From Przewalskia tangutica (Eukaryota; Streptophyta; Magnoliopsida; Solanales; Solanaceae), in the NCBI GenBank assembly GCA_029844215.1, contig CM056728.1, positions 84,133,676-84,197,675 on the forward strand: a stretch of DNA of 64,000 bases. The letters are read 5' to 3'. Below, piece by piece: positions 24,691-35,887 of the stretch. Each line of letters starts with the position of its first letter. Position 1 is the stretch's first letter. The translations under genes and the position numbers were made by a program. The notes below the pieces were generated by a model that worked only from the letters and a program-made list of their open reading frames with translations, was not told where the DNA came from and made no database searches.

Positions 24691-25434
24691 GATTAACACG
24701 TATGCGTCTACCGTACTATATATATATCTTAAAATATCATGCTTAAGAGTATAGGAAGAATCACATACCTTCTCGGCGAAAACCACCTGCCAAGTTGAAT
24801 ATGTCGCGCGCAGAGTATCGACCTATATCAGTCAAATACGTCTATCAACGTCTGATCTTGTATAAAGCTCTAGCGAGAGGTTCTCTATTCTATGGAAATT
24901 TGGGCAGCACTTCCTACAGGTAAGCTACAATCTCATAAATACTGATCTATGTGAGTGCAGTTCAATTATTCTTCTTTATACCCTTCTGTGATAACAGTTC
25001 AATTCTATTACGTAATATCCTTCTAAGTATTTATACTTATTCCTATACTTCTACGATTATGTATTCTCTAATTACAAAAGAAGGATAAGTTTATTTACCT
25101 CGATAAGCCCAATATTATCCAAGTATAAGCGTCGATCTGAGCGAGTTTAGCTCTAATTTGTACACTCAGATAGCTCGAGAACCTTAGAAGTTTCCAACAA
25201 CTTCTACTAAATAATATCTGGGATTTGGGCTAGGGTATTTTGGTATAGTAACTACACTTGGAAGACAACTTTTCTACCAAGGGAGGGGGTAGGTTTGGCT
25301 AGCCTAGAGGGTTGCTTCACTAAGCTTCACTCGAGGGGAGAAGGCTTGGACGAAAAGGCTCACAAGGGAGAGGGAAGGATTTTCAAGACTTGGAGAAAGA
25401 TTTGTGGATGAAGAACTCTTCATCTTAAGGGGGG

Positions 25435-25442
25435 TATTTATA
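25435..25442 (-). promoter_or_regulatory. TATA box of T 3' LTR
   Basis: TATAAATA on the minus strand with CCCC downstream, matching the position in 30676-33068 (32663-32670). Confidence 0.65.
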
Positions 25443-25830
25443 GGTGAAGCCATGGCCAACCAATGGCCAAGATGAAGCCAAGTGCAAGGCAAGTGTAGGG
25501 TGAGGATTTTCCCAAGTGTCCTTATCCATCCACTACACAAATATCCTACCAACTCCATGCCCATCCATTCGGCCTATTGCGCGCGTCCATCAATGAGAGG
25601 GTGACAAGTGTCGCCTCGTTGATCCCAAAATGTTTCGTCTCTCGGAAAAATCCGCAAAAATTAGAAATGACATAGCCGGTATTTTCCCGTCGCAAGTCTT
25701 GTAAAACGTTTCGTCGGAAAACGATTCTTTGTGTGAGTTGTGCCAAAAAAAAACGTCCTAGGCCTAAACTTTAAGGTTAAACTTTAAATGCGTCGCCTCA
25801 CGTACATACTGCGGAAATACGAGTATAACG

Positions 25831-25862
25831 GTCTCCTCTCTTAGAAACATTCGTCGAATGTT
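25831..25862 (-). other. PPT and adjoining hairpin of T
   Basis: On the minus strand a short purine-rich tract abuts the 3' LTR. A perfect inverted repeat ACATTCG-T-CGAATGT (25848-25862) lies just upstream of it. This is the same arrangement as in the non-autonomous copies, which supports their dependence on the same machinery. Confidence 0.75.
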
Positions 25863-26020
25863 CCTTCCCAAAGCGATTAACGATAAGGTTCCTCATAACT
25901 TAAGCAGTTTGCAAATGCCACACACGGCCACAAAACAACACTTAGGCATAAGCGATAATGAAAATTTACAAGTAGGAAAGTGAATTACACGGAGGTGTAG
26001 GGAATAGGTGAGGATACTTA
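25863..26020 (-). other. T 3' untranslated internal region
   Basis: Between the chromodomain and the PPT. No coding signal was seen. It is shorter than, and does not obviously match, the long conserved tail of the short elements, apart from the hairpin and a GGCCGTGTGTGGCATTTGC-like stretch. Confidence 0.5.
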
Positions 26021-27200
26021 CGCCTCATGTCCTCCTCGGCTTCCACGTCATCTCCTCCACGAGCTCGTTCCGCCACAAGACTTTGGCGGAAGCCACGTCC
26101 TTGCTGCGACGCCTAACGGCGATCGATTATCGCTATGGGAATCTCCTCATCGACAACCCGCCGGTCACTGGACATCGTTAATCGGGTGCACCCTAGATGG
26201 ATCCCGATACATCTCCTCGGCGTAAAGCGTGAAAAACCGGATGCGCGCCTCCGGATCGGACGGCAGATCCAACTCGTAGGCAACCTTGCCTACCTGCGGA
26301 CAATCGATCGCCCGATGTACCTTGGTGAGTTTCCCTTTCTTCCCGAATCTCATCACACCGCCGTGGGTGACACCTTCAGAAAACCCAATCATCAACCTCG
26401 AACTCCGGATCCGGCGACGATGATGCGCATAGGATTTACGCCGACTCGGTGTCGATGGCGCTCTGGATAAGCTTCACCTTATCCACTTCTGCGCACCGTC
26501 TGGTCCCACTAGCGTACCTCGCCTACATCGAACCAGCCTATCGGCGATCTGCACTTCCTCCCATACAAGGCCTCATAAGGCGCCATCCGAATCTTTGGAG
26601 TGGTAGCTATTATTATCACATGAAACTCAACTAGAGGCAAATGATCCTCCCGGCTACCCACGAAGTCAATAACACGGGCTCGCATATCCTCGAGAGTGCG
26701 GATAGTGCGCTCTGCTGTCCGATGCATGCGTGGATGGAATGCGATTACTCGAGCTCACTGCGTCCCTAAACCCTTACGGAAAGACCTCCGAAGTTAGCGT
26801 AAATTGGGCTCCTGCATGCGATATGATCGAAATAGGGACTCCATGCGATCGGCGATCTCTCGGATGTAAAGTCGGCATAATCCTCGGTAGAAAAAGTCGT
26901 CACGGCGGGAAGAAAGTGGGCTGATTTCGTCGACTGTCGACGATAACCCATATAGAATCATGTCTCCTGAGTGCGAGGTAATCGTGATAAAGTCCATGTT
27001 GATCACCTCCCACTTCCGGTCGGGATCTCTATCGTCTGCGATAAACCACCGGGCCTCGGTGCTCTATCTTCACTGCGACAACACGGGGCGAGCTACAAAC
27101 TGCAGCGTCCTCTTCAAGCCATCCCACCAATACACGGATCTAAGGTCGTGGTACATCTTGGTCGACCGGATGGATAGAGTAGCGCCCTCGAACCTTAGCA
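26021..27200 (-). pseudogene. int: Integrase with chromodomain-like tail of T (broken)
   Basis: Integrase would insert element DNA into the chromosome. On the minus strand the zinc-binding part is visible at about 27060-27170 (STKMYHDLRSVYWWDGLKRT, then FVARP). The core follows at 26520-27006 (INMDFIT, KSAHFLP, and FSTEDYAD or RLYIREIADR in two frames). Then come RMAPYEALYGRKCRSPIGWF near 26530-26590 and VMRFGKKGKLTK with VAYELDLPSD at 26165-26395. A frame at about 26030-26115 reads RRSKDVASAKVLWRNELVEE then MTW, typical of the chromodomain tail of chromoviruses. The catalytic region around the second aspartate is scrambled by frame breaks. Known: chromodomains steer insertion toward particular chromatin. 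Confidence 0.88.
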
Positions 27201-27429
27201 CCCATCGGTGCTACCTCGAGGACCGCTTCCCTCTCGAAGAGCCGGTATCGCGATAACGTGTCAAAGCGGATCCTCGGCTGTTGCCTCTTCACCTCGCCGG
27301 CGATGGAAGACTCGGCAACCTCACGAACTCGAACCCGCGCTATCGGGAATCAATCAAGCGGACACGAGGCTCGCTGGCGGTGCAACTCACGAACCATGTC
27401 CCTCCTTTCTGGCTGCACATCTGATAGGC

Positions 27430-27850
27430 TCCCCATCCACCTACGACTAAGAGCATCTGCCACAACATTGGCCTTCCCCGGGTGGTACAGAATATCAACA
27501 TCGTAATCCTTAAGCAACTCTAACCATCGTCTGCATTAAGTTCGGCTCCTGCAGTGAAGATATCTTTGGAGGCTCTTGTGGTGCGTATAAATATCCACGT
27601 GAACCCCATACAAATAGTGCCTCGGATCTTCAAAGCGTGACTCACGCGCGACTCCAAATCATGGGTGGGGTAGTTCTCTGCGTGTTTCTTAAGGCGTCGG
27701 GATGCGTGCGCTATAACTTTGCCTGCTGCATCAACACATCCCGGCCCGATGTCGGCGCATCACAATACACCACGCGTGGCCGTCTGGACCCTGCGGAAGA
27801 GTAAAGCGAGGCGGTCGTCGATCTCTCCTTCAAGGTTGGAAACCACGCTC
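27430..27850 (-). pseudogene. RNase H domain of T (broken)
   Basis: RNase H degrades element RNA during reverse transcription. Recognisable minus-strand pieces in shifting frames are: a VYCDA-like active-site start near 27760; a Y-x-THDLE-like part near 27660; and the well-kept end LLKDYDVDILYHPGKANVV followed by ADALSRRWMGS at about 27433-27520. It lies directly between RT and integrase, as in all Ty3/gypsy elements. Confidence 0.82.
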
Positions 27851-27859
27851 CTGGCTTGA

Positions 27860-28890
27860 TCCACTGAAACTTAGCCGCCTTACGAGTCGGCTAGTCAATG
27901 GTGCGAGAGATAGAAGCAAACTTCTCTGAACGCCGATAATAACTGAGGCCCGAGCTGCGAACCTCTGCCGGAGTAGTAGGTCTAGGCAAGTCTGTGCCTC
28001 GATCTTGGCGTATCCACTCGGATGCCATCGGCCAAACAATATGCCCGAAAAGCCACGAAGCTAACCAAAACTCACATTTGGAAAACTTGGCGTATAGCTG
28101 CTGGTCGGAGAAGCTATCGGCCTGATCGCCGAATGCTCGCGTATGCTCTGCTCTGGCGAGAATAAACCAAGATATCATCAATGAACACTATCATAAGCGT
28201 GTCCAAAAATGGTTTGAACACTCGGTTCATCAAATCCATGAATACCCGGAGCATTGGTCAACCCAAAATACATGACCACGAACTCATAATGCGTCTGGTC
28301 GGAATGCGATCTAGGGACATCCACCTCTCGACTCGCACTTTGATGATAGCCCGATCGCGGTCAATCTTGGAGAAACATCTCGCACCACAAGGTCGAACAA
28401 ATCATCAATCACGGGAAGGGTATCTGTTCTTGATGGTCACCTTGTTCATGCACGTAATCAACACCGCGTGCGCGGCGTCGTCCTTCTTCTTCACGAACAA
28501 TACGCGCTCCTCGGGGAGAAACACTAGGCGATGAAGCCGCTTCTCCGGCCAAATCTCGCGGTGGTCCTTCAACTCTCTCAACTCGGCGGTGCCGTTACGT
28601 ATGGCGGAATGGAAATAGCCGAGTGTCTGCAACACATCTATACAAAACTCAATCTCCCTCTCGGAGAGAATGCGGGTCGTGCAGGCTGCGTCGGGAACTC
28701 TCGACTCTGGGCTGCGAAAATCTGGTACCGCAGCCTCAGTATCAAACACGTGAATGAGATGGTAAATATACCCTTTTTGCACCATCTTCCTAGCCTTGAG
28801 GTAAGAAATAAACCTACCCCTCGGCGACACAGTGTTCCCCTCCCACTCAACAATCGGCTCCTCAGGAAACTGGAACCGTACCACTCTCTC
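27860..28890 (-). pseudogene. Reverse transcriptase of T (broken)
   Basis: Minus-strand frame 28405-28884 runs through the protease-RT linker (EIEFCIDVLQ, AELRELKDH) into LFVKKKD and NKVTIKNRYPSRD. The catalytic F-I-D-D box is at 28174-28185, read as VFIDDILVYS. Then come LYAKFSKCEFWL (about 28040-28100) and RPTTPAEVRSSGLSYYRR (about 27900-27990), the end of the RT/connection region. At least three frame changes occur. The palm motifs leave no doubt about the identity, but an intact enzyme is not encoded as written. Confidence 0.9.
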
Positions 28891-28923
28891 CCTGCAGTCT
28901 ACATTGGCGTAGCAAGAAGCTAG

Positions 28924-29304
28924 TCAATCCATACCCATGATCACATCGAAATCAGTCATGTCCAACTCTATCAAGTCGGCTAGGGTCCGACGACTGCATA
29001 TGGTTACTGGACAAGCCCTATATACCCGCCGAGCTACCACCGAATCACCCACTGGCGTAGCTACCTCGAAGGGGTCTATGGACTCAGGCTCTATCCCTAT
29101 CCTACTAGCAATAAGAGGATATATGGGGCCAGTAGAACCGGATCTATCAAGGCGTACATCATAACGGCCCGATAAAGTACAGCGTGGCGACATCGGCGGC
29201 GCCTCACGATCTGCCGGTGGACAAGTCATATATGCGGTTACGAGGACCGCTAGAAGCTGGACCGCGCCCACGACCTGCCGCGACCTGCTGGCCCGTGGTA
29301 CCAC
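28924..29304 (-). pseudogene. Aspartic protease of T
   Basis: Protease would cleave the gag-pol polyprotein. The minus-strand frame carries the DSGST-type active site near 29125-29150, read here as DRSGST because one base appears missing. It continues through VATPVGDSVVARRVYR and TLADLIELDMTDFDVIMGMD, ending at 28924. These are the standard protease motifs of plant Ty3/gypsy elements. The rest of the domain is in a single open frame. Confidence 0.85.
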
Positions 29305-29309
29305 GCCTC

Positions 29310-30477
29310 GGGCGAGTAAGCGTAGGAGATGATGAGCCGGCAGACCACCTTGGTGAGCCTACCACGCGCGCCGCCCGGTCGGACAAACTCGCATAATGAC
29401 CCTGCTGGCCACAGGTGTAGCAAGCTCCTGGAGTAGTACTGCAACTCCCTGAATGGAACCTGCCACAGCGGACACTGAGCGGACCTCGATCGGTTAGCAC
29501 CTTGCTACCTGAAGTCCAGTCTTGGGGCCCACGACACGCCCCGAATGCTCTGTATGCAGAAAATGATGTAGGAGTGCTCTGGCGGTGTGGTGCAAATCTA
29601 GGCGTCTGCGATGCCGTCCACCACGAGGGCTACAAAGAACCGGCCGTCTTGGCCTTCTGGCGATATCGCTACCCGTCGGTCTCTACGCTCGCCGCATCAG
29701 TGCATGAGCACGCATCGGGTAATGTCCATATGGTGAAGACACACGCACAAGACTTCGCCATATAATCATCTTGCCGGTGGCGTAGCGGTGTACACGGTCC
29801 TCCATATCTGCTACTAAGCGCGAGGACATATCGAGCCAAAGAATCGAACTCGACATTATACTCACTGGCGTCGCCTCTGCGCTCGGCAATAAAAATCTGC
29901 CGGCGTGCCCTCGCCGTGCGGAGGCAAGAAGTGCATGAGAAAAGCCTCGAAAACTCATCCCATCTGCTGGAGGTGCATGCTCTCCCGGAAAGCTCCGCGA
30001 ATCAAACCAATCATTGCGGTATCACGCGGCCGATGTGAACGAAAGGTCCACGACTCGGTCTCTGAAGCCTTGATCACCGCGTGATCCTCATGGCGGCGGA
30101 TGAACTCCTGCGGATCATCCTCGAGCCTCGACCCGTAGAACTCTGGCGGGCTACAACTCGGAAATCCGTAGCCTCAGCTATGCGCCTCGGGTGAACCACG
30201 GTACCACTGGGCAGGCTGAACTGCTGCATCGGCCTATCCTCGTATGTCGGCCACAATCATAGCCAATAGCTGGGGCCTCTCCTTGTACCCTAACTCCTCC
30301 ACCCGGTGTGGGGCGGGAGGTGCGGTCTGTGGTCTCTTTGGCGGCGGCGTCATGGAACTCGCCGTCGAGGTATCGCCTCGGGTAAGGCCCGGGCACTGTA
30401 CCTCGTGACTCTCGGTGTCCTACTAGCGACTCCGCCATTTGCCTTGCCGCCGGGCGGGTTGCCTTACGTGGAGGCAT
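29310..30477 (-). pseudogene. gag: gag of T (broken)
   Basis: The start ATG at 30475-30477 opens MPPRKATRPAARQ, the N-terminus shared by all copies. The gag core follows in several frames (VHPRRIAEATDF near 30150-30190, then a DDPQEF-like part). A zinc knuckle CYTCGQQGHYA lies near 29400-29440, with the last cysteine lost to an apparent one-base deletion. Frame breaks are many and fall in GC-rich stretches. Gag would bind RNA and form particles, possibly also for the gag-broken relatives. Confidence 0.85.
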
Positions 30478-30660
30478 AAGCGTTCTGAGAAAGGAATACG
30501 TTAGAGGGTCGACTTATAACCGCGGCTCTGAGGCGATCTCGGAGTGAGAAGAATGAAACCAATCCTAAATATCCTATAGCCTCACGATTATTGGTGTGGT
30601 CGCACACCGATAATCAGACTTCTACTAGATACGGTGCATGACACTTTCAGGATTAAGCGC

Positions 30661-30672
30661 TCACGATACCAC
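30661..30672 (-). other. Primer binding site of T
   Basis: On the minus strand TGGTATCGTGAGC follows the LTR end after a short spacer. It is a variant of TGGTATCAGAGC changed at the CAG trinucleotide. Confidence 0.75.
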
Positions 30673-30675
30673 TTT

Positions 30676-33068
30676 TGTCACGACCCGTTCGGGGCGTGGT
30701 GGTGCCTTACCCGCACCCAGTAGTCATACATCAGTGTCAGTGGACATAAGACAAGACAAGAAACATTATGAAAAGAAAGCGGTTTATCGGCGAAAAGCTT
30801 GCCTTTCGGCATATATATAACCCAAGTTTTGCGATTACATCCCAAGCTGCAATAGGACTACTGGACCTCTAAGGAAGTAAACAACTATGGTGGGCGGGGC
30901 CCGCCATACACTGAATGTACAAAACTATCTACAATACGGGAGATCATACCCAAAGCGTAGAGCCTCAGGAGAAGATGGAGCTCAGACACCAAAGCAAAGA
31001 TCCTAAGGATGTGGATCTAGCACACCTTGCCCCTGCGGCATGAGCGCGGCCCGAAGGAAGGTCGATCTGGCAGTACCAAGTATGTGAAGCGTAAAGTACT
31101 TAAATGAAATCAAGTATTTAAAACCATTTGCAAATCGGTTCAATTGCACATAGTGCCATATCACAAACAAGAACAATAATAGGTAAAGCTATGAGTCTTT
31201 TCTAGGCGCGAATGATCGAAGCAAGGCCAGCGCCCGTATTATCATTATGCGTGCCTAATCACGGACTCCGCGATCGCATAGGTAACACTGAGACCGCGTG
31301 AGGTATTCCTCGCGTCGGGGTAGCTAACCCGGTACCTCGCAGACTCCGCATCCGCATTGTCTCGATAGACCGCGTAGTCACACGGACCGCATGGCATCCC
31401 GCGTCGGGCTAAAACACCGGAATGATCAATCCTGGAACTCCGCACTCGCGTAGTCACATGAAGCTGCGTATGCCATATAGACCCGCGTCAGGGTGGCAAG
31501 CCCTCGGTATAATAAGTCGAGGGTAGGTGATATAATATGATACAATGACTTACCGTTTAGCAAGCGTAAGCCGGCAAGAATGACCCCCTTTCACAACATT
31601 ACAAGACACTAACACGGTAGCGTCATAATATGTCTACTTATCAAACAATCTTACTACACTTAACAGAAATCAATACAAGGCTTTTATAAACAAACAAGTA
31701 ACCAGTTCCTTTTATCTTTCTTAAGTTATTATACCTAACTTCCCATAAAGCTAGTATAACTCTTTAAGCTTTTTGTTTAAAAACCAAATATTTCTCTTCT
31801 GTTAAAAATGATTTAGTATTCTTTTGAAATGCATCAATATTCTTATTATTGGGCTTAAGTCAAAAGACATTGCGTAATTATTATTGAGCTTAAGTCAAAA
31901 GACATTGCCGTAATTATTATTCGATTAACACGTATGCGTCTACCGTACTATATATATATCTTAAAATATCATGCTTAAGAGTATAGGAAGAATCACATAC
32001 CTTCTGAAAACCACACTTAAGTTGAATATGTCGCGCAGAGTATCGACCTATATCGATCAAATCGTCTATCAGCGTCTAGGTATCTTGTATAAAGCTCTAG
32101 CGAGAGGGTTCTCTATTCTATGGAAATTTGGGCAGCACTTCCTGCAGTAAGCTATCTGATCTCGTAAATCTGATCTATGTGAGTCTGATTCAATTATTCT
32201 TCTTTTATACCCTTCTACTGTGATAACAGTTCAATTCTATTACGTAATATCCTTACAAGTATTTATACTTATTCCTATACTTCTACAGTATGTATTCTCT
32301 AATTACAAAGAAGGATAAGTTTATTTACCTTGATAAGCCCAATATTATCCAAGTATAAGCGTCGATCTGAGCGAGTTTAGCTCACTGGTATGCGCTCAGA
32401 TAGCTCGAGAACCCTTAGAAGTTTCCAACAACTTCTACTAAATACTATCGGGATTTGGGCTAGGGTATTTTGGTATAGTAACTACACTTGGAAGACAACT
32501 TTTCTACCAAGGGAGGGGTAGGTTTCGGCTAGCCTAGAGGGTTGCTTGGCTAAGCTTCACTCGAGGGAGAAGGCTTGGGCGAAAGGCTCACAAGGGAGAG
32601 GGAAGGATTTTCAAGACTTGGAGAAAGATTTGTGGATGAAGAACTCTTCATCTTAATGGGGGTATTTATAGGTCAAGCCATGGCCAACCAATGGCCAAGA
32701 TGAAGCCAAGTGCAAGGCAAGTGTAGGGTGAGGATTTTCCCAAGTGTCCTTATCCATCCACTACACAAATATCCCACCAACTCCATGCCCATCCATTCGG
32801 CCCTATTGCCGCCCCACGTCCATCAATGAGAGGGTGACAAGTGTCGCTCTCTCGTTGTTCCAAAATGTTTCGTCTCTCGGAAAAATCCGCAAAAATTAGA
32901 AATGACATAGCCGGAATTTTCCCGTCGCAAGTCTTGTAAAACGTTTCGTCGGAAAACGATTCTTTGTGTGAGTTGTGCCCAAAAAAAAACGTCCTAGGCC
33001 TAAACTTTAAGGCTAAACTTTCGTACGTACGCCCTCACGTACATACTCTGGAAATACGGGGTATAACA
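30676..33068 (-). repeat. T 5' LTR
   Basis: The LTR is 2,393 bp. On the minus strand it starts TGTTATACCCCG at 33068 and ends at 30676, with a TATA box at 32663-32670 and a minisatellite at about 31250-31500. It would drive minus-strand transcription of gag-pol. It is nearly identical to 23425-25830 outside GC-rich parts. Confidence 0.88.
32663..32670 (-). promoter_or_regulatory. TATA box of T 5' LTR
   Basis: TATAAATA on the minus strand, about 400 bp from the LTR start. It is the likely core promoter of the only gag-pol-bearing copy. Confidence 0.68.
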
Positions 33069-33073
33069 GTGAG

Positions 33074-33627
33074 TCATTGACTTGACATGACTGTTTATAT
33101 ATTATGGACTGTAGTTTGGTTATCATACATGTCTCCTGCTTTATATAGACTGTTATGATTTCATTTATAGTATTTTCAGTTTCACATACTTGGTACCTGT
33201 TGTACTGACCTCCTTCGGGGGGCTGCGTTCATGCCGCAGGTAGAAGTACACCAGTTGTTGATCCTCGCTCATAGGATCGCAGTTCAGCGTTTGGGAAGCT
33301 CCGTTTCTCCGGAGGCTTATCTTTTGGTATAGTCCCCTGTCATTGTAGGTACTTGTACATTCAGGGGTATGGCGGGGCCCTGTCCCGTCATAGTTGTTGT
33401 TACATTCTTAGAGGTCTGTAGTACTGTTGTGGGCAGGGTTTGTAAAGGATTTACTGTTCGATTTTGATGTATATATACAGGAAGGTAACCGTTTTGGTTA
33501 ACCTGTTTTTATTATTATATATCTTGTTTCATGTGTAAGTTTTTATTTTCGCTGATTTTCTCTGATGTTGTATCACTAGGGTGCCCGGGGTAAGACACGA
33601 TCCACGGGCGAGGTCGAAGTCTTGACA
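33074..33627 (+). repeat. A 5' LTR, segment 3 (3' end)
   Basis: Resumes after T. Contains the block with CTTGGTACCTGTTG, TGCCGCAGGTAGAAGTACAC and GGTATGGCGGGGCCCTGTCC. Terminal inverted repeats end in TTGACA (consensus CGTGACA). It matches the end of A's 3' LTR (about 42190-42729). Confidence 0.85.
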
Positions 33628-33631
33628 AAAG

Positions 33632-33643
33632 TGGTATCGAAGC
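33632..33643 (+). other. Primer binding site of A
   Basis: TGGTATCGAAGC, four bases after the LTR end. The consensus CAGAG is altered to CGAAG. Confidence 0.78.
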
Positions 33644-33832
33644 GATTAATCCTCGGAAAGTGTCTACGACCGTGTCTAATCTGATCTTGATTATCGGTGT
33701 GTTGTGCACCACATCTATAATCAGGAGGCTACAAGATATTTATGATTGGTTTCCATTCTTCTCACTCTGAGATCGTGCCTTAGATCTGTGTTATGAGTTA
33801 GACTCCCTCTGACGTATTCTCATGTACCAGTG

Positions 33833-35080
33833 ATGCCTCCGCGCAAAACAACGAGGCCCGAAGGGCAAGCGGCGAGAGGAGGCTGCGAGTAGAGCATAGA
33901 TTCACGAGGGCACAAGCCAGTCTTTACGAGGTGGTGCTACGACGGTGGATTCTACGATGCCCGACCCTGCGAGTTTAGAGCGGCGGCGGTAGCTCACGAG
34001 GCCACGATATCGAGCCTCCGTCCACGGCGAGCAGAGGATATGAGTTACAAGGAGATGGCCCAGTTACTAGTTAGGTTTATGGCGAGACTTGAGGACAGAC
34101 GGGAGCCAGTGGTACCAATAGTGCACCCCAGGGTCGATAGTTGGAGACTTCGGGACTTCTTAAGTTGCAGTCCACCTGTGTTCTATGGATCGAGAGCTGA
34201 GGATGACCCTCAGGAGTTTATCCGACAGTTACAGCGAATCATGAGAGTGATCAAGGCCTCAGAGGCAGAGTCGGTGATATTGGGTTCGCATCGGCTGCGT
34301 GATACTGCAGTCGACTAGTTTGATTCATGGGAACTGTCCCGGGGGGGAGCATGCGCTTCCAGCTGGTTGGGACGAGTTCTCAGGGGCATTTCTTGCACAT
34401 TTCTTGCCTCCCAGATGAGGAGGGCTCGGGCCGACAGATTTTTGACGTTGAGGCGAGCGAGCGTGCGGTTGAAGTACAGCGTAGAGTTTGACTCATTAGC
34501 CCGGTATGTCCCTGCATTAGTGGCAGACATGGAGGATAGGGTGCACCGATATGTCACAGGACTTGACGATTATTTAGCGGAGGGTTGCACAGGAGTAGCT
34601 CTTCAGCCGGTTTAGCTAATGGAGATATTAACTCTTCCGGGAACCAGTAACGCGTAAACCATGTCAAACCAAGACCAATCAATATCCGAACGGGCATGGA
34701 CATTGCCCGTATACAGGCTTATGCGCAGGGGATGGAGGAACGTAGGGACCAGGATCAGCATAAGATGGCCAGGATAGTAGGGTCCTTCAGTAACTCAGGA
34801 GACAGACCGCCTCAGCAACAGGCAAGTTATACACCTCGGTCTGAGTGGTCCTCCGCGATTTTGGGGCATCGAGTATTCGGGGCGGGTCGAGCTCCCGGGT
34901 TTGAGTTTTCGGGAGTAGGGGTGTTAGTGCGAGGAAGCCACCTCTGCACCGGTGTAGTCGATGTGGTAGAACCCATTATGGGAGTGTCGTGCTAGTTTGG
35001 GAGATTGCTATACTTGCGGCGGCGGTGTTTTCTGAAGGAGTGTCAGGCCAGGTAGCGCGGCAAAGGGAAGTGAAGCGATG
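33833..35080 (+). pseudogene. gag: Broken gag of A
   Basis: The ATG at 33833 opens MPPRK and is soon frameshifted. Frame 34040-34318 gives MSYKEMAQLLVRFMARLEDR, SWRLRDFLSCSPPVFYGSRA and DDPQEFIRQLQRIMRVIKAS, then a stop where the relatives read on. Frame 34367-34615 continues with QMRRARADRFLTLRR, EFDSLARYVPALVADMEDR and GLDDYLAEGCTGVALQP. An 80-bp insertion (34611-34690) follows, then MDIARIQAYAQGMEER. A damaged zinc knuckle (CYTCGG then a stop) lies near 35010-35040. No pol follows. Confidence 0.87.
34611..34690 (+). other. Unique 80-bp insertion in A gag
   Basis: Every other gag copy with this region reads directly from CTTCAGCCGG into GCATGGACATTGC. Here 80 bases starting TTTAGCTAATGGAG and ending AATATCCGAAC interrupt it and bring in stops. 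There is no terminal inverted repeat and no clear target duplication, and I recognise no family. Confidence 0.7.
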
Positions 35081-35377
35081 AGTTCTGGTATATCCTTAAC
35101 CCTACAGAGATTTGTATGCGTGATATGATGATTTTTTTTATGTTGAGTGCTATGTATGTATAGCATTGTGCTTATAGCAAATTAGAAAACATGGGTGGTT
35201 GAAAAGGTAAGTATGGAGACATGGAAGGTGTGAACCTTAGAATATTACACGTTGAGACCTTAGATGTAAGGCCGTCTTGAGTAAAGGATTTTGCAGATGA
35301 TCCTTGTCGGAGTGCATTATATGCATAGGGTGTATTAGTGTGATAATTCCATGGGTAGTGTGAGATGGAAGTGGTAG
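35081..35377 (+). other. Noncoding tail of A, first part
   Basis: The conserved tail begins here (ATATCCTTAACCCTACAGAG, then TTAGAAAACATGGGTGGTTG). It is broken at GGTAG (35373-35377) by S2. No coding signal was seen. Confidence 0.75.
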
Positions 35378-35879
35378 TGTTATACCCCGTAGTTCCAGGG
35401 TATGTATGTGAGGACGTACGTACGAGGATACGACAGTAACATTGGAAAGAAAGAAAGATGTGATTTTTCGACGGAAAAGTTTCTGGGTTTTGTGAAGGAA
35501 AAAGGTTCGTTGATGGGAATTGGATTCCCAGATTTGGTATTTGGGCTTCTTGGATTATATTAGAATTATGAGATTTTATTTTCGGAAATGGTCACGTGGG
35601 ACCCACGGGAGAAATTTACGGTTTTGTGGGGCCCACTTTGTTTTTGAGATTTCCGGTATTTTGGATATTTTCGGAAGATGAAATATTTTGGGCCAGTCGG
35701 GAGACACGTGTCACCCCATGTGGCACCTTGGCGGGTGGAGAGACAGTGGCTAGCCACATCGCTTGGCCGAAATAGCCATCACACGAAGCTCAATTCGTTG
35801 GCCATGTGGTGTGGTGGGACCCACACACATGGCCCAATCTTGACCACACACTTGCATAGATCTTGACCCTTGATTCCTC

Positions 35880-35887
35880 TATAAATA
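35880..35887 (+). promoter_or_regulatory. TATA box of S2
   Basis: TATAAATA followed by CCCC, 502 bp into the LTR. As a solo LTR it could still start transcription into the tail of A. Confidence 0.6.

Larger units (their letters stand above)
23425..25830 (-). repeat. T 3' LTR
   Basis: Read on the minus strand it starts near 25830 and ends TGTCACG-complement at 23425. It has a TATA box at 25435-25442, a tandem duplication at 24613-24690 and a minisatellite at about 24030-24260. It lacks the AATAAA block found in the E1, A, B, C, X and S2 LTRs. It is close to its partner 30676-33068. Confidence 0.88.
23425..33068 (-). mobile_element. T: near-complete Tekay-like chromovirus
   Basis: Minus-strand element of 9,644 bp with target duplication GTGAG (23420-23424 and 33069-33073). 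Its LTRs are 23425-25830 and 30676-33068 (about 2.4 kb). The internal 4.85 kb carries, in minus-strand order, gag, protease, RT, RNase H, integrase and a chromodomain-like tail, the order typical of Ty3/gypsy chromoviruses. Frames are interrupted in most domains, mostly by one- or two-base losses. It is the only copy here that could represent the enzyme-supplying partner. Confidence 0.93.

Noticed and set aside
28531..28923. 130-codon plus-strand frame
   Set aside because: It is the opposite-strand shadow of the RT/protease region of element T.
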